A stretch of DNA of 64,000 nt from ZC4RG42 sp003242425 (lineage in GTDB: Bacteria; Pseudomonadota; Gammaproteobacteria; Burkholderiales; SG8-39), in assembly GCA_937907425.1 (NCBI GenBank), contig CALCIE010000081.1:62001-126000 (forward strand), read 5' to 3'. Position numbers and translations under genes: made by a program. Below, one piece after another: positions 7,948 to 19,438 of the stretch (position 1 is its first letter; every line of letters starts with the position of its first letter). Under the pieces are notes generated by a model. It was not told the origin of the DNA. It made no database searches and was given only the letters and a program-made list of their open reading frames with translations.

Positions 7948-9122
7948 ACCGGCGTGGCGACGTCCGCAGCGATCCGGTAATGCCGCTCGGCCTCCGTCTC
8001 GCGCCCGATTTTCTCGTACAACCGCGCCAGCTCACGATGCGCGGCGCGGCTCGGCTGCTGCGACAGGCTCGCTTCGAGATAGCTCTGCGCCTTGCCCCAC
8101 AGCTCGCGGTACATGCACAGCCGGCCGAGCGTGAGCAGCAGCACGGCGTCGTGCGGGTGATCGTGCAGCCACTCCTCGCAGCGCTGGATGCGCTCCAGCG
8201 CATCCTCGCCGTCGCATTCGCCGTAAAGCTGCACCAGATCCGGCGTCCAGTTGCGCGCCAGCGCTTCCGCGATCAGCCGGTGCGCTTCCCTCGCGTCGCC
8301 GACCTGGATGAAGCATTGCGCGGCGGCCGCGGCCACGCGCGGTTCGATCTTGTCTTCGTGACGCACCTGCTTCCAGAAGGCGCGCAACGCCTCGGCGTCG
8401 TGCCCCTTCTGCTTCAGGCATTCGACGATGGCGGTGATCCGCAGGGGCTCCGTCAACGGCCGCGAACGCGCGTCGCGCTTGTCGAGGATGCGCAGCAGCC
8501 GCAGCACCTCCTCCCAGTTGTGCAGCCCCTGTTCGGCGCGCAGCAGCAGCCGCAGCGTGGCGAGCTGCTTGGGCCCGTTGGCGTGCATATCGCGCAGGAT
8601 GGCGCGCGCTTCCTCGTAGCGCCGTTCGTCGAGCAGCATTTCGGCATGGGCGGCCAGACGCGCATTGCGCGATTCGCCCGGCACCTGCGCCGCCCGCTCC
8701 AGCCACTGGTCGCGCTGCTCGAAGTCCCGCAGCGCATGCGCGGCGCGTGCCGCGAGCAGTGCCGACAGCGACGGCGCCGTGCGCAGATGGTAGGCACGGA
8801 TGGCGTATTTCTGCGCGCGGCCGTAGCGGCCTTCCAGGAACGCCTCCCAGGCGCTTTGCAGGGCGTCGAAGCCGCGCCGTTCGCGGCGGCGACGGCGGAA
8901 AGCCGATACGTAGGCGGGCAGCCGCAGCGTGTGCGTCAGCGCCCGCAACACCATGTAGCTCAGCGCGAAGGCGGCGAACAGCCCGAACATCAGCACCGGC
9001 AGCGACAGCTCGATGCGGTAGGGCGGCACCACCAGCAGGGCGTAGCCTTCGCTGTAGCGGGCCGCCATCGCGATGGCGACAGCCAGCGCGAAGACCAGGA
9101 CGAAGCGGATCAGCCATCTCAT
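7944..9122 (-). CDS. hemY: HemY, inner-membrane TPR protein of haem biosynthesis
   Basis: This 392-residue protein has two N-terminal membrane segments (about residues 4-20 and 42-62) followed by tetratricopeptide-like helical repeats. It matches proteobacterial HemY, a membrane-anchored protein encoded with hemC/D/X and thought to support late haem synthesis; it is unrelated to the Bacillus oxidase of the same name. The start MRWLIRFVLVFALAV was chosen because the upstream extension of the frame is arginine-rich and lies over hemX. It follows hemX by 13 bases and overlaps the DUF1631 gene by four. Confidence 0.92.
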   Translation of the reverse strand: MRWLIRFVLVFALAVAIAMAARYSEGYALLVVPPYRIELSLPVLMFGLFAAFALSYMVLRALTHTLRLPAYVSAFRRRRRERRGFDALQSAWEAFLEGRYGRAQKYAIRAYHLRTAPSLSALLAARAAHALRDFEQRDQWLERAAQVPGESRNARLAAHAEMLLDERRYEEARAILRDMHANGPKQLATLRLLLRAEQGLHNWEEVLRLLRILDKRDARSRPLTEPLRITAIVECLKQKGHDAEALRAFWKQVRHEDKIEPRVAAAAAQCFIQVGDAREAHRLIAEALARNWTPDLVQLYGECDGEDALERIQRCEEWLHDHPHDAVLLLTLGRLCMYRELWGKAQSYLEASLSQQPSRAAHRELARLYEKIGRETEAERHYRIAADVATPV

Positions 9123-9135
9123 CGGGCGCGCCCTT

Positions 9136-10200
9136 TCACGGCTTCGCCTCCTGCGCCAGCTTGAAGTTGCGTACCGCGTTGAGGCTGTCGAGGATCGAGG
9201 GCAGTTCGACCGAAACCGCCGCTTCGCGCAGCTCCTCGAGCGTACGCACGGTGCCCGCCACGCCGGCATCGTGCAGATCGAAATAGCGCTTCAGCCAGTC
9301 GAGGCTCGCCTGCACGTCGTTGCGGAACGCCCGCTCGTCGCGCGCGAGCAGCGCCAGGCGCGCGTGCATCAGCCGCAGCTTCAGGTTCTCGCGCAGGAAG
9401 TAGCGCTGCTCGGGCGCAAGCAGCGTGGGATCGTGGGTATCGAGCCGCTCCACGCGCACGAGCTGCTTGAGTTCCAGCCAGACGGCGCGCAATACGTCGC
9501 GCCAGCCGCTACCCGGTTCGGCCGGAGCGCCGTCCTGGGCGTCCGTTGCGCGCGGGCGCGCCTCGATCACGAGCGGCAGCCGCTCCACGCCCGCCAGCAC
9601 TTGATCGAGCCGCAGCGCCATGCCGCTCACGTCGAGCGTAGGCGCCGCCTGCAGCCTCTGGATGTCGCGCGCCAGCGCCTTGCGGATCGGCAGGAACTGC
9701 GAGCGGTCCGCGCGCGCAAGCCGCGCATCCGCGGCCTGCAGGGCCGTCAGCGCGGCCGGCACGTTGCCGGCCAGTTGCAGTTGCTGTGCGGCGATGCCCA
9801 AGGTCTGCTCGATCTCGGCGAGCAACCAGTCGTCGCGATTGCGGAACAGCTCCTGATAGATGGACTGGAGTGCCTCCTGCTGCGTCTGCGCGTCGAGCAG
9901 CTTCACCTCCAGCCCCGCCGTGGTGTTCTGCAGTTGCCGCAGGGCCTCCTGGGTGTCGCGCACGATCGCATTCGTGGCCAGCGCGTCGTCGCGCATGCCG
10001 CGCAGTTGCTGGGCCATGTCGGTGCGCAGCGCCTCGAACTGCTGGCGCGTGTCCCACCACAGCCATGCCACGGCGGCGATGAGCAACAGGACGATGAGGT
10101 ACAGGAACGGCAGCGCTAACCCGCGGCGGGTTTCACGCGCAGGGGCAGCGGGCGTGTCCTGGATGGGGGGCGTGGACGTCGGCGTCGCTTCTTCTGTCAT
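9136..10200 (-). CDS. hemX: HemX, membrane-anchored protein of the hem operon
   Basis: This 354-residue protein is often annotated as uroporphyrinogen-III C-methyltransferase, but it lacks the SAM methyltransferase fold. It has a proline/threonine-rich N-terminus, one membrane span (about residues 29-48, LPFLYLIVLLLIAAVAWLWW) and then a long coiled-coil-like region (about 50-115) with a helical periplasmic domain. That is the standard HemX layout. It lies between hemD and hemY. Its role in haem synthesis is regulatory or scaffolding and poorly defined. Confidence 0.9.
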   Translation of the reverse strand: MTEEATPTSTPPIQDTPAAPARETRRGLALPFLYLIVLLLIAAVAWLWWDTRQQFEALRTDMAQQLRGMRDDALATNAIVRDTQEALRQLQNTTAGLEVKLLDAQTQQEALQSIYQELFRNRDDWLLAEIEQTLGIAAQQLQLAGNVPAALTALQAADARLARADRSQFLPIRKALARDIQRLQAAPTLDVSGMALRLDQVLAGVERLPLVIEARPRATDAQDGAPAEPGSGWRDVLRAVWLELKQLVRVERLDTHDPTLLAPEQRYFLRENLKLRLMHARLALLARDERAFRNDVQASLDWLKRYFDLHDAGVAGTVRTLEELREAAVSVELPSILDSLNAVRNFKLAQEAKP

Positions 10201-10239
10201 GTGCGCTCGAATGTGGACGGGCCGGCGGGCATGACGCCC

Positions 10240-11007
10240 TCAGTCCGACCCGCCCTCAACTTTATCCCAAAACCCGGTCAGCGCCGACAGAATGCCCGCG
10301 TCGCCCGGCGAAGTGAGGCTCACCCGCTCGAGCCCCAAAGCGCGCGCCTGCTCCGCGATCCGCGCATGCGTCACCACCACTCGCGCCTCGCGCAGCGACC
10401 GTCGGCCGGCCGGACCGAGCATCTCGAACAGGTTGCGCAGACCCTCGCTGGAGGTTACGACGAAGGCATCCACCGGCGCGCCGCCCAAGGCCTCATCGCC
10501 GCCCGGCGGCCGCTCGCGCACATAGCAGGGCACGTAATGCACTTCGGCACCGCGTTGTCGCAGCGTGTCGCCCAGCAGGGGGCGTCCATCCTGGCCGCGG
10601 AAGATCACTACGCGTTGCCCGTCCATGCGCTCGGGCAGCAGGGCGAGCAGATGTTCGCTGTCGAAACGCGCTTCGGGCGCGATCACCCTCGCGATGCCGC
10701 GCTCGCGCAATGCGGTTGCACTGCCCTGGCCCACCGTCGCCGCGGTCAGTCCTTCCGGCCACGCCCGGCGCGCCAGGATGTAGTCGAGCGCCCGCTCCAC
10801 CGCATTCGGGCTGATGAAGACGGCGAGATCGTAGCGGTCGAGCTCGGCCGTCGCGCGCGCAAGCGGCTCCGGGTCGTCGACATCGCGGATTTGCATGACG
10901 GGGTACAGGATCGCTTCGCCGCCGAGCGCCGCGATGCGTGCGGCCAGCGCCTCGTTCTGCCCGGCCGGACGGGTGAGCACGATGCGTCGTCCGGCGAGCG
11001 GCAGCAT
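10240..11007 (-). CDS. hemD: uroporphyrinogen-III synthase
   Basis: This 255-residue enzyme cyclises hydroxymethylbilane to uroporphyrinogen III with inversion of ring D. It opens with LAGRRIVLTRPAGQNEALA and carries VFISPNAVERALDY, TAATVGQGSATAL, VFVTSSEGLRNLFE-like and VVTHARIAEQARALG elements, as is usual for this poorly conserved family. The ATG at 11007 lies three bases past the hemC stop in the opposite sense of overlap (hemC stop at 11010-11012), so the genes are effectively contiguous. A much longer open frame upstream overlaps hemC and is rejected. Confidence 0.93.
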   Translation of the reverse strand: MLPLAGRRIVLTRPAGQNEALAARIAALGGEAILYPVMQIRDVDDPEPLARATAELDRYDLAVFISPNAVERALDYILARRAWPEGLTAATVGQGSATALRERGIARVIAPEARFDSEHLLALLPERMDGQRVVIFRGQDGRPLLGDTLRQRGAEVHYVPCYVRERPPGGDEALGGAPVDAFVVTSSEGLRNLFEMLGPAGRRSLREARVVVTHARIAEQARALGLERVSLTSPGDAGILSALTGFWDKVEGGSD

Positions 11008-11009
11008 GG

Positions 11010-11933
11010 TCAATGGGGCAATGCGGCGAGGATGGCGTCGGCGCCTTGCGCCCGCAACGCCTCGGCCAGCCGCAGGCCGAGTTGCTCGGCTTCGTCCGCC
11101 GCGCCCTCCACTTCGGCGCGGGCGATACGCGTGCCGTCCGGCAGCGCAACCAGTCCGCGCAGCCGCAGGCGGCCGTCCGCGCATTCGGCGTGCGCCGCAA
11201 GCGGCACTTGGCAACTGCCCGCGAGCGCACGGCTCACGGCGCGCTCGGCGCGCACGCAGGCCGCCGTCTCGGCATCGTTGAGCGGCGCCAGCGCCTCGAT
11301 CAGCGCCTGCTGGTCGGCGCGGCATTCGATCGCCAGCGCGCCCTGACCCGCGGCCGGCAGGCTGTCCTCCGTGGAGAGGTAGGCGCGGATGCGCTGCGCG
11401 GCCCCGAGCCGTTTGAGGCCGGCGGCGGCCAGCACGATCGCGTCGTATTCGCCGCGGTCGAGCTTGGCCAGGCGCGTGTCGAGGTTGCCGCGCAAGGGAC
11501 GCACGACGAGATGAGGATGGCGGCTGCGCAACTGCGCTTCCCGCCGCAGGCTCGAAGTGCCGACCACGGCGCCCGGGGGCAATTCCTCGAGGGAAGCGTA
11601 GGCGTTGGAGACGAAGGCGTCGCGCGGGTCCTCTCGCGTCAGGATGGCGGCCAGCGTGAAACCGGGCGGCAGCTCCATCGGCACATCCTTGGCCGAATGG
11701 ACGGCAATATGCGCGCGCCCATCCTCGAGCGCCGTCTCCAGTTCCTTCACGAACAGGCCCTTGCCGCCCACCTTGGCGAGCGAAACGTCGAGAATGCTGT
11801 CGCCTCGGGTGGTCATTCCCAGGATTTCCACCTGGCAGCGCGGATATAATCGGCCGAGTTTCGCGCGCACATGCTCGGCCTGCCACATCGCCAGGCGGCT
11901 CTCGCGCGAGGCGATGACTAGACGTTCGAGCAT
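11010..11933 (-). CDS. hemC: hydroxymethylbilane synthase (porphobilinogen deaminase)
   Basis: This 307-residue enzyme condenses four porphobilinogens into hydroxymethylbilane. The dipyrromethane cofactor attaches to Cys241 (LAGSCQVPLAAHAE). VGGKGLFVKELE, IAVHSAKDVP, VVGTSSLRREAQL and LRGNLDTRLAKLD are family signatures. The start MLERLVIASRES fits other HemC proteins; an extension of 16 residues is open but improbable. It heads the run hemC-hemD-hemX-hemY-DUF1631. ppc is divergent, with a likely promoter in the intergenic space. Confidence 0.96.
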   Translation of the reverse strand: MLERLVIASRESRLAMWQAEHVRAKLGRLYPRCQVEILGMTTRGDSILDVSLAKVGGKGLFVKELETALEDGRAHIAVHSAKDVPMELPPGFTLAAILTREDPRDAFVSNAYASLEELPPGAVVGTSSLRREAQLRSRHPHLVVRPLRGNLDTRLAKLDRGEYDAIVLAAAGLKRLGAAQRIRAYLSTEDSLPAAGQGALAIECRADQQALIEALAPLNDAETAACVRAERAVSRALAGSCQVPLAAHAECADGRLRLRGLVALPDGTRIARAEVEGAADEAEQLGLRLAEALRAQGADAILAALPH

Positions 11934-11984
11934 CGAAAAATTACAAGGAGTGAATAGGGTGGCCGGCTTTGTGACGGCCACGCG

Positions 11985-11990
11985 ATTCTA
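11985..11990 (-). promoter_or_regulatory. -10 element (TAGAAT) of the hem run
   Basis: TAGAAT on the minus strand lies 52 bases upstream of the hemC start, preceded by GCGC. No clear -35 hexamer was found at 16-18 bases. Position and sequence agree with other TAGAAT elements in this window. Confidence 0.4.
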
Positions 11991-12146
11991 GCGCGCTCCG
12001 CGTGCTTCCGCACCCGGTCGGGGTCCCAGCCTTCCGTTCGCAGCGCGGCGACAGTGCGTCGCGGCATTGCGCCCGCGGATGGTGTGCGCCCGCACCGCGT
12101 GCCGTGCACGGGCGCGATGCACAGTTCAACGGACGAGGCAGCATCG

Positions 12147-14930
<2,784 letters not shown>

Positions 14931-14945
14931 GCGGAAGGCCGGTGC

Positions 14946-15713
14946 TCAGGCGGTGCCGGCCGCAAGCAGCGCCTTGACGGCCGGCCACTGCCGGCGGCTC
15001 ACCGGCAGTCTCTCCTCGCAGCCGTCGAGCAGCACGGCCCAGCCCGCCTCCTCGCCGCTCGCGTCCACCACGCGTTCGCAGCCGCGCAGGTAGCGCCGCG
15101 CCACCAGACAGGAGCGGTGGATGCGCACGAACAGTTCGGCGAATTCCTGCTCCAGGCGGGTGAGCGATTCCTCGATCACGTACTCGCGCTCGCGGGTACG
15201 CACCGTCACGTACTTCAGCTCCGCCTTGAGATACAGCACGTCCGCGAGCGGTACCAGCAGGATGCGCCCGCGCTCGCTCACGGACAGGAAACGGCGCGCC
15301 TCGCCTGCCGCCGCGGCCGCGTTCTGCAGCTGCTCGGCGGTGGCCATGCGCGCCTTCTGCAAGGCCACCTGCAGGCGCGCCGCGCGCACCGGTTTCAGCA
15401 GGTAATCGAGCGCGTTCACCTCGAAGGCGTGCACGGCGTGCTGGTCGTACGCGGTCACGAAAATGATTCCCGGCGGATCGGGCATGCGCAGCACGTGGCG
15501 CGCGAACTCGATGCCGCTCATCTGCGGCATGTGGATGTCCACCAGCACAAGGTCCACGCGCCGTTCCTGCAGGAAAGCGAGCGCCGCCGGGCCGTTGGCC
15601 GCCTCGCCGACGACGACGTGGGGCACGGCCGCCGCCACGTCGCCCAGCACTTCGCGCAGGCGCTCGCGCGCCGGCGCCTCATCGTCCACGAGCAGCAGGC
15701 GGAGCGGATTCAT
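14946..15713 (-). CDS. LytTR-type response regulator, AlgR-like
   Basis: This is a 255-residue two-component regulator. The receiver domain (residues 4-120) has acidic residues at 10-11, the phosphoacceptor Asp59 in VLVDIHMP, and Lys in DYLLKPV. A LytTR DNA-binding domain (about 150-250) carries FLSVSERGRILLVPL, YLKAELKYVTVRT and FVRIHRSCLVARRYL. It overlaps the stop of its sensor kinase gene by four bases. In Pseudomonas aeruginosa AlgR sits beside algZ/fimS, argH and hemC, the same neighbours as here apart from ppc. It binds direct-repeat-type sites; targets are unknown. Confidence 0.92.
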   Translation of the reverse strand: MNPLRLLLVDDEAPARERLREVLGDVAAAVPHVVVGEAANGPAALAFLQERRVDLVLVDIHMPQMSGIEFARHVLRMPDPPGIIFVTAYDQHAVHAFEVNALDYLLKPVRAARLQVALQKARMATAEQLQNAAAAAGEARRFLSVSERGRILLVPLADVLYLKAELKYVTVRTREREYVIEESLTRLEQEFAELFVRIHRSCLVARRYLRGCERVVDASGEEAGWAVLLDGCEERLPVSRRQWPAVKALLAAGTA

Positions 15714-16765
15714 CGTTGCGGTCCCAGGGTAATGGGGCCGAAGGAAAGCGGTTGCGACAGCTCTTCGGCCTTCTTGTAGGGAAGATCGATGCGGATCTCG
15801 TACACCTCTCCGCGCACCTCGGTCTTGAGCGTCGCCTCGACGTCGAAATGCAGCGCCAGCCGCTCGCGGATGTTGGCGAGCGCGATGCGGTTGCCCTGGC
15901 GATGCTGATGATCGACGTGATAGGGATTGCGCAGGCGGAACTGCACGCGGTCGCGCAGCCGCGCGATCGCGATCTCGATGGTGCCGGGTTCGATGCCCGG
16001 CTCGATGCCGTGATAGACGGCGTTCTCCACCAGCGGCTGCAGCAATAGCGGCGGCACCAGCGCATCCATCGGCGCCTTTTCGGTCCGCCAGTCCACCCGC
16101 AGGCGTGAACCGAGCCGCAACTGTTCGAGGTTGAGGTACTGGCGCGTGAGCGCGAGTTCGTGTTCGAGCGTCACGAGTTTCTTGTTGTCGGCCATCACCT
16201 GCCGGTAGAGCTCGGCGAGATCCTCCAGCGCCGCTTCCGCGCGGCGCGCGTCCTTGCGGATCAGCGACAGCACCGCGTTAATGGTGTTGAAGAGGAAATG
16301 CGGCCGGATGCGCGCCTGCAGCGCCTGCAGACGCGCCTCGGACAGCGCCGGCGAGAAGGCCCGTTCGCGCAGATGGAAGTAGCCGGCGAGCAGACCGGTG
16401 GCGAGCAGCGCATAGGCCGCGCCGCGCAGCATTTCGGGCGCGGAAGCGTCCACCATGGCGAGCAGCCGCTGTACGCCGAGGGTGACGAGCACGACCGTCA
16501 CGGCGATCAGCGCCAGCCCCCGCCAGTAAGGCAGCCGCTGCAGCACCGGGTTGAGCAGCCACAACGCCACGAGCGCGGCGAGCAGCGCCGGCTCCACCGC
16601 CAGGGCGATACCGAGGAACTGCTCGACCAGCTCGGCGAAACTGTGCGCATGGACGGTGGCGGCGAAGAAGGCCGCGCCGTTCACCGCGATCAGGATGCGC
16701 GCCAGCACGCCGAGATTGCGCAGATCCGGCAGCACATCGGGCGTTGCGGCGCTACGCGTCGGCAT
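15710..16765 (-). CDS. AlgZ/LytS-type sensor histidine kinase
   Basis: This 351-residue inner-membrane kinase has a hydrophobic N-terminal half with about four to five membrane segments (residues 15-145). A LytS-type His_kinase domain follows (PF06580), with RPHFLFNTINAVLSLIR and the ATP-lid region LQPLVENAVYHGIEPG. The second glycine box is weak (ALANIRERLALHF), as is common in AlgZ proteins. It is coupled to the downstream LytTR regulator by an ATGA overlap and is divergent from argH. The start MPTRSAATPD was preferred; an upstream ATG would add 15 residues. Confidence 0.88.
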   Translation of the reverse strand: MPTRSAATPDVLPDLRNLGVLARILIAVNGAAFFAATVHAHSFAELVEQFLGIALAVEPALLAALVALWLLNPVLQRLPYWRGLALIAVTVVLVTLGVQRLLAMVDASAPEMLRGAAYALLATGLLAGYFHLRERAFSPALSEARLQALQARIRPHFLFNTINAVLSLIRKDARRAEAALEDLAELYRQVMADNKKLVTLEHELALTRQYLNLEQLRLGSRLRVDWRTEKAPMDALVPPLLLQPLVENAVYHGIEPGIEPGTIEIAIARLRDRVQFRLRNPYHVDHQHRQGNRIALANIRERLALHFDVEATLKTEVRGEVYEIRIDLPYKKAEELSQPLSFGPITLGPQR

Positions 16766-16841
16766 GGCGCTGGACGCGTTGCGTCCCGGGCGACGAAGCC
16801 CGGGATTCAAAAAGGCCGCGCGGGCGGAGGGGCTTTTGACT

Positions 16842-16847
16842 TAGAAT
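16842..16847 (+). promoter_or_regulatory. -10-like element upstream of argH
   Basis: TAGAAT lies 84 bases ahead of the argH start in the short space between the divergent kinase gene and argH. No good -35 was found at standard spacing, so this is a weak candidate. Confidence 0.3.
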
Positions 16848-16930
16848 CTGCACGCTTTCAGCTCTCGGAGCGCGTTGCGGACGCCGTGCAACGCGCGGAC
16901 TCGGAACCCACGCCCATTTTGCAAGCTGCA

Positions 16931-18334
16931 ATGCCAGGCTCGAAGGAAAACCATCACGCCCGTCCGACCACTTGGTCCGGCCGTTTCAGCGAAGCCGTGG
17001 ACGAACGCGTGAAGCGCTACACCGCTTCAGTCGATTTCGACAAGCGCCTGGCGCTGCACGACATCCGGGGCTCGCTCGCGCACGCCAGGATGCTGGCGGC
17101 GCAAGGCATTCTCTCCGAGGCCGACCTGGCCGACATCGAGCGCGGCATGGCCGCGATCCGCGAGGAGATCCTCGCCGGCAAGTTCGAATGGTCGCTGGAT
17201 GCCGAGGACGTGCATCTCAACATCGAGCGCCGCCTGACCGCGCTGGTGGGCGACGCCGGCAAGCGGCTGCACACCGGCCGCTCGCGCAACGACCAGGTCG
17301 CGACCGACATCCGCCTGTGGCTGCGCGACGCGATCGACGACATCGACCGCCTGATCGCCGCGCTGCAGCGCGCGCTGGTGGATCTCGCGGAAAAGCACGC
17401 CGACACCGTAATGCCCGGCTTCACGCATCTGCAGGTCGCGCAGCCGGTGAGCTTCGGCCATCACCTGCTCGCCTATTACGAAATGCTCAAGCGCGACCGC
17501 GAACGACTGGCCGACTGCCGCAAGCGCGTGAACCGCCTGCCGCTCGGCGCCGCGGCGCTCGCCGGTACGTCGTATCCCATCGACCGTGAGCACGTCGCGC
17601 GGGAGCTGGGTTTCGAGGGCGTTTGCGAGAACTCGCTCGACGCGGTCTCCGATCGCGACTTCGCGATCGAATTCTGTGCCGCGGCCGCGCTTCTCATGGT
17701 GCACCTGTCGCGCTTCTGCGAGGAGCTGATCCTCTGGATGAGCCCGCGCTTCGGCTTCATCACCCTGCCGGACCGCTATTGCACGGGCTCCTCCATCATG
17801 CCGCAAAAGAAGAACCCGGACGTGCCGGAACTGGCGCGCGGCAAGACCGGACGCGTGGTCGGCCACCTCATGGGCCTGCTGATGCTCATGAAGTCGCAGC
17901 CGCTCGCCTACAACAAGGACAACCAGGAAGACAAGGAGCCGCTGTTCGACACCGTCGACACGCTCGTCGACACGCTGGCGATCTTCGCCGAGATGGTGCC
18001 CGGCATCGCGCCGCGTCCGGAGGCGATGCGCGCCGCAGCGCAGGAAGGCTACGCCACGGCCACCGATCTCGCCGACTATCTGGTGAAGCGCGGCATCCCC
18101 TTCCGCGACGCGCACGAAGCGGTCGCGCGCGCGGTGCGCCTTGCCGAAACCCGCGGCTGCGATCTGGCCGATCTGTCCTTGGCAGAGCTGCAGCAGTTCG
18201 CGCCGGTCGTCGCGGACGACGTGTACCAGGTTCTCACCGTTGAGGGTTCGCTGCGCGCGCGCAAGCATCGCGGCGCCACCGCGCCTGAGCAGGTGCGCGA
18301 GGCCGCCCGGCGCGCGCGTGCGGAACTTGGCTGA
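16931..18334 (+). CDS. argH: argininosuccinate lyase
   Basis: This 467-residue enzyme performs the last step of arginine synthesis, splitting argininosuccinate into arginine and fumarate. It shows LHTGRSRNDQVATD, MPGFTHLQVAQPVSFGHHLL and the fumarase/aspartase-superfamily signature GSSIMPQKKNPDVPELARGK with the catalytic serine loop. Length is typical. The ATG at 16931 has no strong Shine-Dalgarno sequence; an open frame continues upstream, but the ArgH fold starts with TTWSGRFSEAVD about 14 residues in. It is divergent from the AlgZ-like kinase gene. Confidence 0.96.
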   Translation: MPGSKENHHARPTTWSGRFSEAVDERVKRYTASVDFDKRLALHDIRGSLAHARMLAAQGILSEADLADIERGMAAIREEILAGKFEWSLDAEDVHLNIERRLTALVGDAGKRLHTGRSRNDQVATDIRLWLRDAIDDIDRLIAALQRALVDLAEKHADTVMPGFTHLQVAQPVSFGHHLLAYYEMLKRDRERLADCRKRVNRLPLGAAALAGTSYPIDREHVARELGFEGVCENSLDAVSDRDFAIEFCAAAALLMVHLSRFCEELILWMSPRFGFITLPDRYCTGSSIMPQKKNPDVPELARGKTGRVVGHLMGLLMLMKSQPLAYNKDNQEDKEPLFDTVDTLVDTLAIFAEMVPGIAPRPEAMRAAAQEGYATATDLADYLVKRGIPFRDAHEAVARAVRLAETRGCDLADLSLAELQQFAPVVADDVYQVLTVEGSLRARKHRGATAPEQVREAARRARAELG

Positions 18335-18371
18335 TTCCGCCGCCCCGTGCGCTTGAGCGCGCGGCGTGCCT

Positions 18372-18437
18372 GCGATAAACATCTCTTCACGAACCGGCCG
18401 CCAAAGCTGCCCGTCCGGCAGCGGGCGCGTTTATCGC
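18372..18437. repeat. 9-bp inverted repeat upstream of the fructosamine kinase-like gene
   Basis: GCGATAAAC at 18372-18380 and GTTTATCGC at 18429-18437 are exact complements separated by 48 bases. They are AT-rich islands in GC-rich sequence. They could be operator half-sites, but a chance pair is not excluded. Confidence 0.3.
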
Positions 18438-18508
18438 TAGCGCTTCGCGAATCCGCCCGCCGGCGGTCCGTGTCCTGCAGTCCGAAACCGCATTGGGGTG
18501 GAGCCACC

Positions 18509-19387
18509 GTGGAAGCCGCCTTGAGGGAAACCCTGAGCCGGGTGCTCGGCGAGCGTTGCGAGCTCCATGTGCTGCGTCCGGTGAGCGGCGGCTGTATCCA
18601 CCGCTGCTACGCCATCGAGACCTCCGAAGGGCCGTATTTCCTCAAGCTGAGCGATCCCGCGCACGGTCCCACGCTGATCGCAGAGGCCGACGGCCTGCAG
18701 GCGCTGCACGCAGCGGGCATGCGCGTGCCATCCGTAATCGCCCAGGGTGAAGTGGGCGACCAACGCTTCCTGCTCCTGGAATATCTGGATCTCGTGCGCA
18801 GCACGGCCGCCTCCCAATGGGCGCTCGGCCGCTCGCTCGCGCAATTGCACACGCACGCACTCGCCGACCGCTACGGCTGGCACACGTCCAACTTCATCGG
18901 CCTTACGCCGCAGGCGAACGCCTGGCACGAGGACTGGACGGCGTTCTGGCTGTCGCAGCGCCTGCGCCCGCAACTGAAACGCGCGGCGGCAAACGGCCAT
19001 ACCGGCAGCCTGCAGACGCTGGGCGAACGCTTCATGGAGGCACTGCCCGCGCTGCTCGGCGGCCACCGGCCGCCCGCGGCGCTGCTGCACGGCGATCTGT
19101 GGGGCGGCAACGCCGGCACGCTCGCCGACGGCTCGCCGGTGATCTTCGATCCCGCGGCGTACTACGGCGATCCCGAAGCGGATCTGGCCATGACCGAGCT
19201 CTTCGGCGGCTTCCGGCCGGAGTTCTACGCCGGCTATCGCGAAGTGCGCGCCATCGACCCCGGCTACGCGGTGCGCAAGCACGTGTACAACCTCTATCAC
19301 GTGCTCAACCACCTCAATCTGTTCGGCGGCGGCTACCGCCAGCAGGCCGAACAGCTCATGCGGCGCCTGCTTGCCGAAGTGCGCTGA
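18509..19387 (+). CDS. fructosamine kinase family protein (ketosamine-3-kinase-like)
   Basis: This 292-residue protein resembles fructosamine-3-kinase-like enzymes (protein-kinase-like fold, PF03881), which phosphorylate sugar adducts on amines and allow deglycation. The family run begins with SGGCIHRCYAI and EGPYFLKLSD. The catalytic motif is LLHGDLWGGN, and metal-binding is represented by PVIFDPAAYYGDPEADLAM. The start is GTG at 18509, chosen because GGGGTGGAG lies five bases upstream and the fold begins at VEAALRETLSRVLG. The in vivo substrate is unknown. Confidence 0.9.
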   Translation: MEAALRETLSRVLGERCELHVLRPVSGGCIHRCYAIETSEGPYFLKLSDPAHGPTLIAEADGLQALHAAGMRVPSVIAQGEVGDQRFLLLEYLDLVRSTAASQWALGRSLAQLHTHALADRYGWHTSNFIGLTPQANAWHEDWTAFWLSQRLRPQLKRAAANGHTGSLQTLGERFMEALPALLGGHRPPAALLHGDLWGGNAGTLADGSPVIFDPAAYYGDPEADLAMTELFGGFRPEFYAGYREVRAIDPGYAVRKHVYNLYHVLNHLNLFGGGYRQQAEQLMRRLLAEVR

Positions 19388-19394
19388 AAACGAA

Positions 19395-19417
19395 ACGAGG
19401 GGCCTTGCGCCCCTCGT
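19395..19417. terminator. hairpin between convergent genes, terminator-like
   Basis: ACGAGGGGC and GCCCCTCGT form a nine-base stem with a five-base loop. On the minus strand it is followed by TTCGTTTTC, so it probably ends grxD transcription. On the plus strand the T-tract is poor. Confidence 0.6.
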
Positions 19418-19438
19418 CGTGTCTCGCCAACCCGTTGC

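Noticed and set aside
11008..11886. Extension of the hemD frame far upstream over hemC (548 codons in all).
   Set aside because: The upstream part lies in another frame of hemC and reads as Arg/Gly/Ala-rich noise. Uroporphyrinogen-III synthases are about 250 residues and the motif-bearing part starts at 11007.
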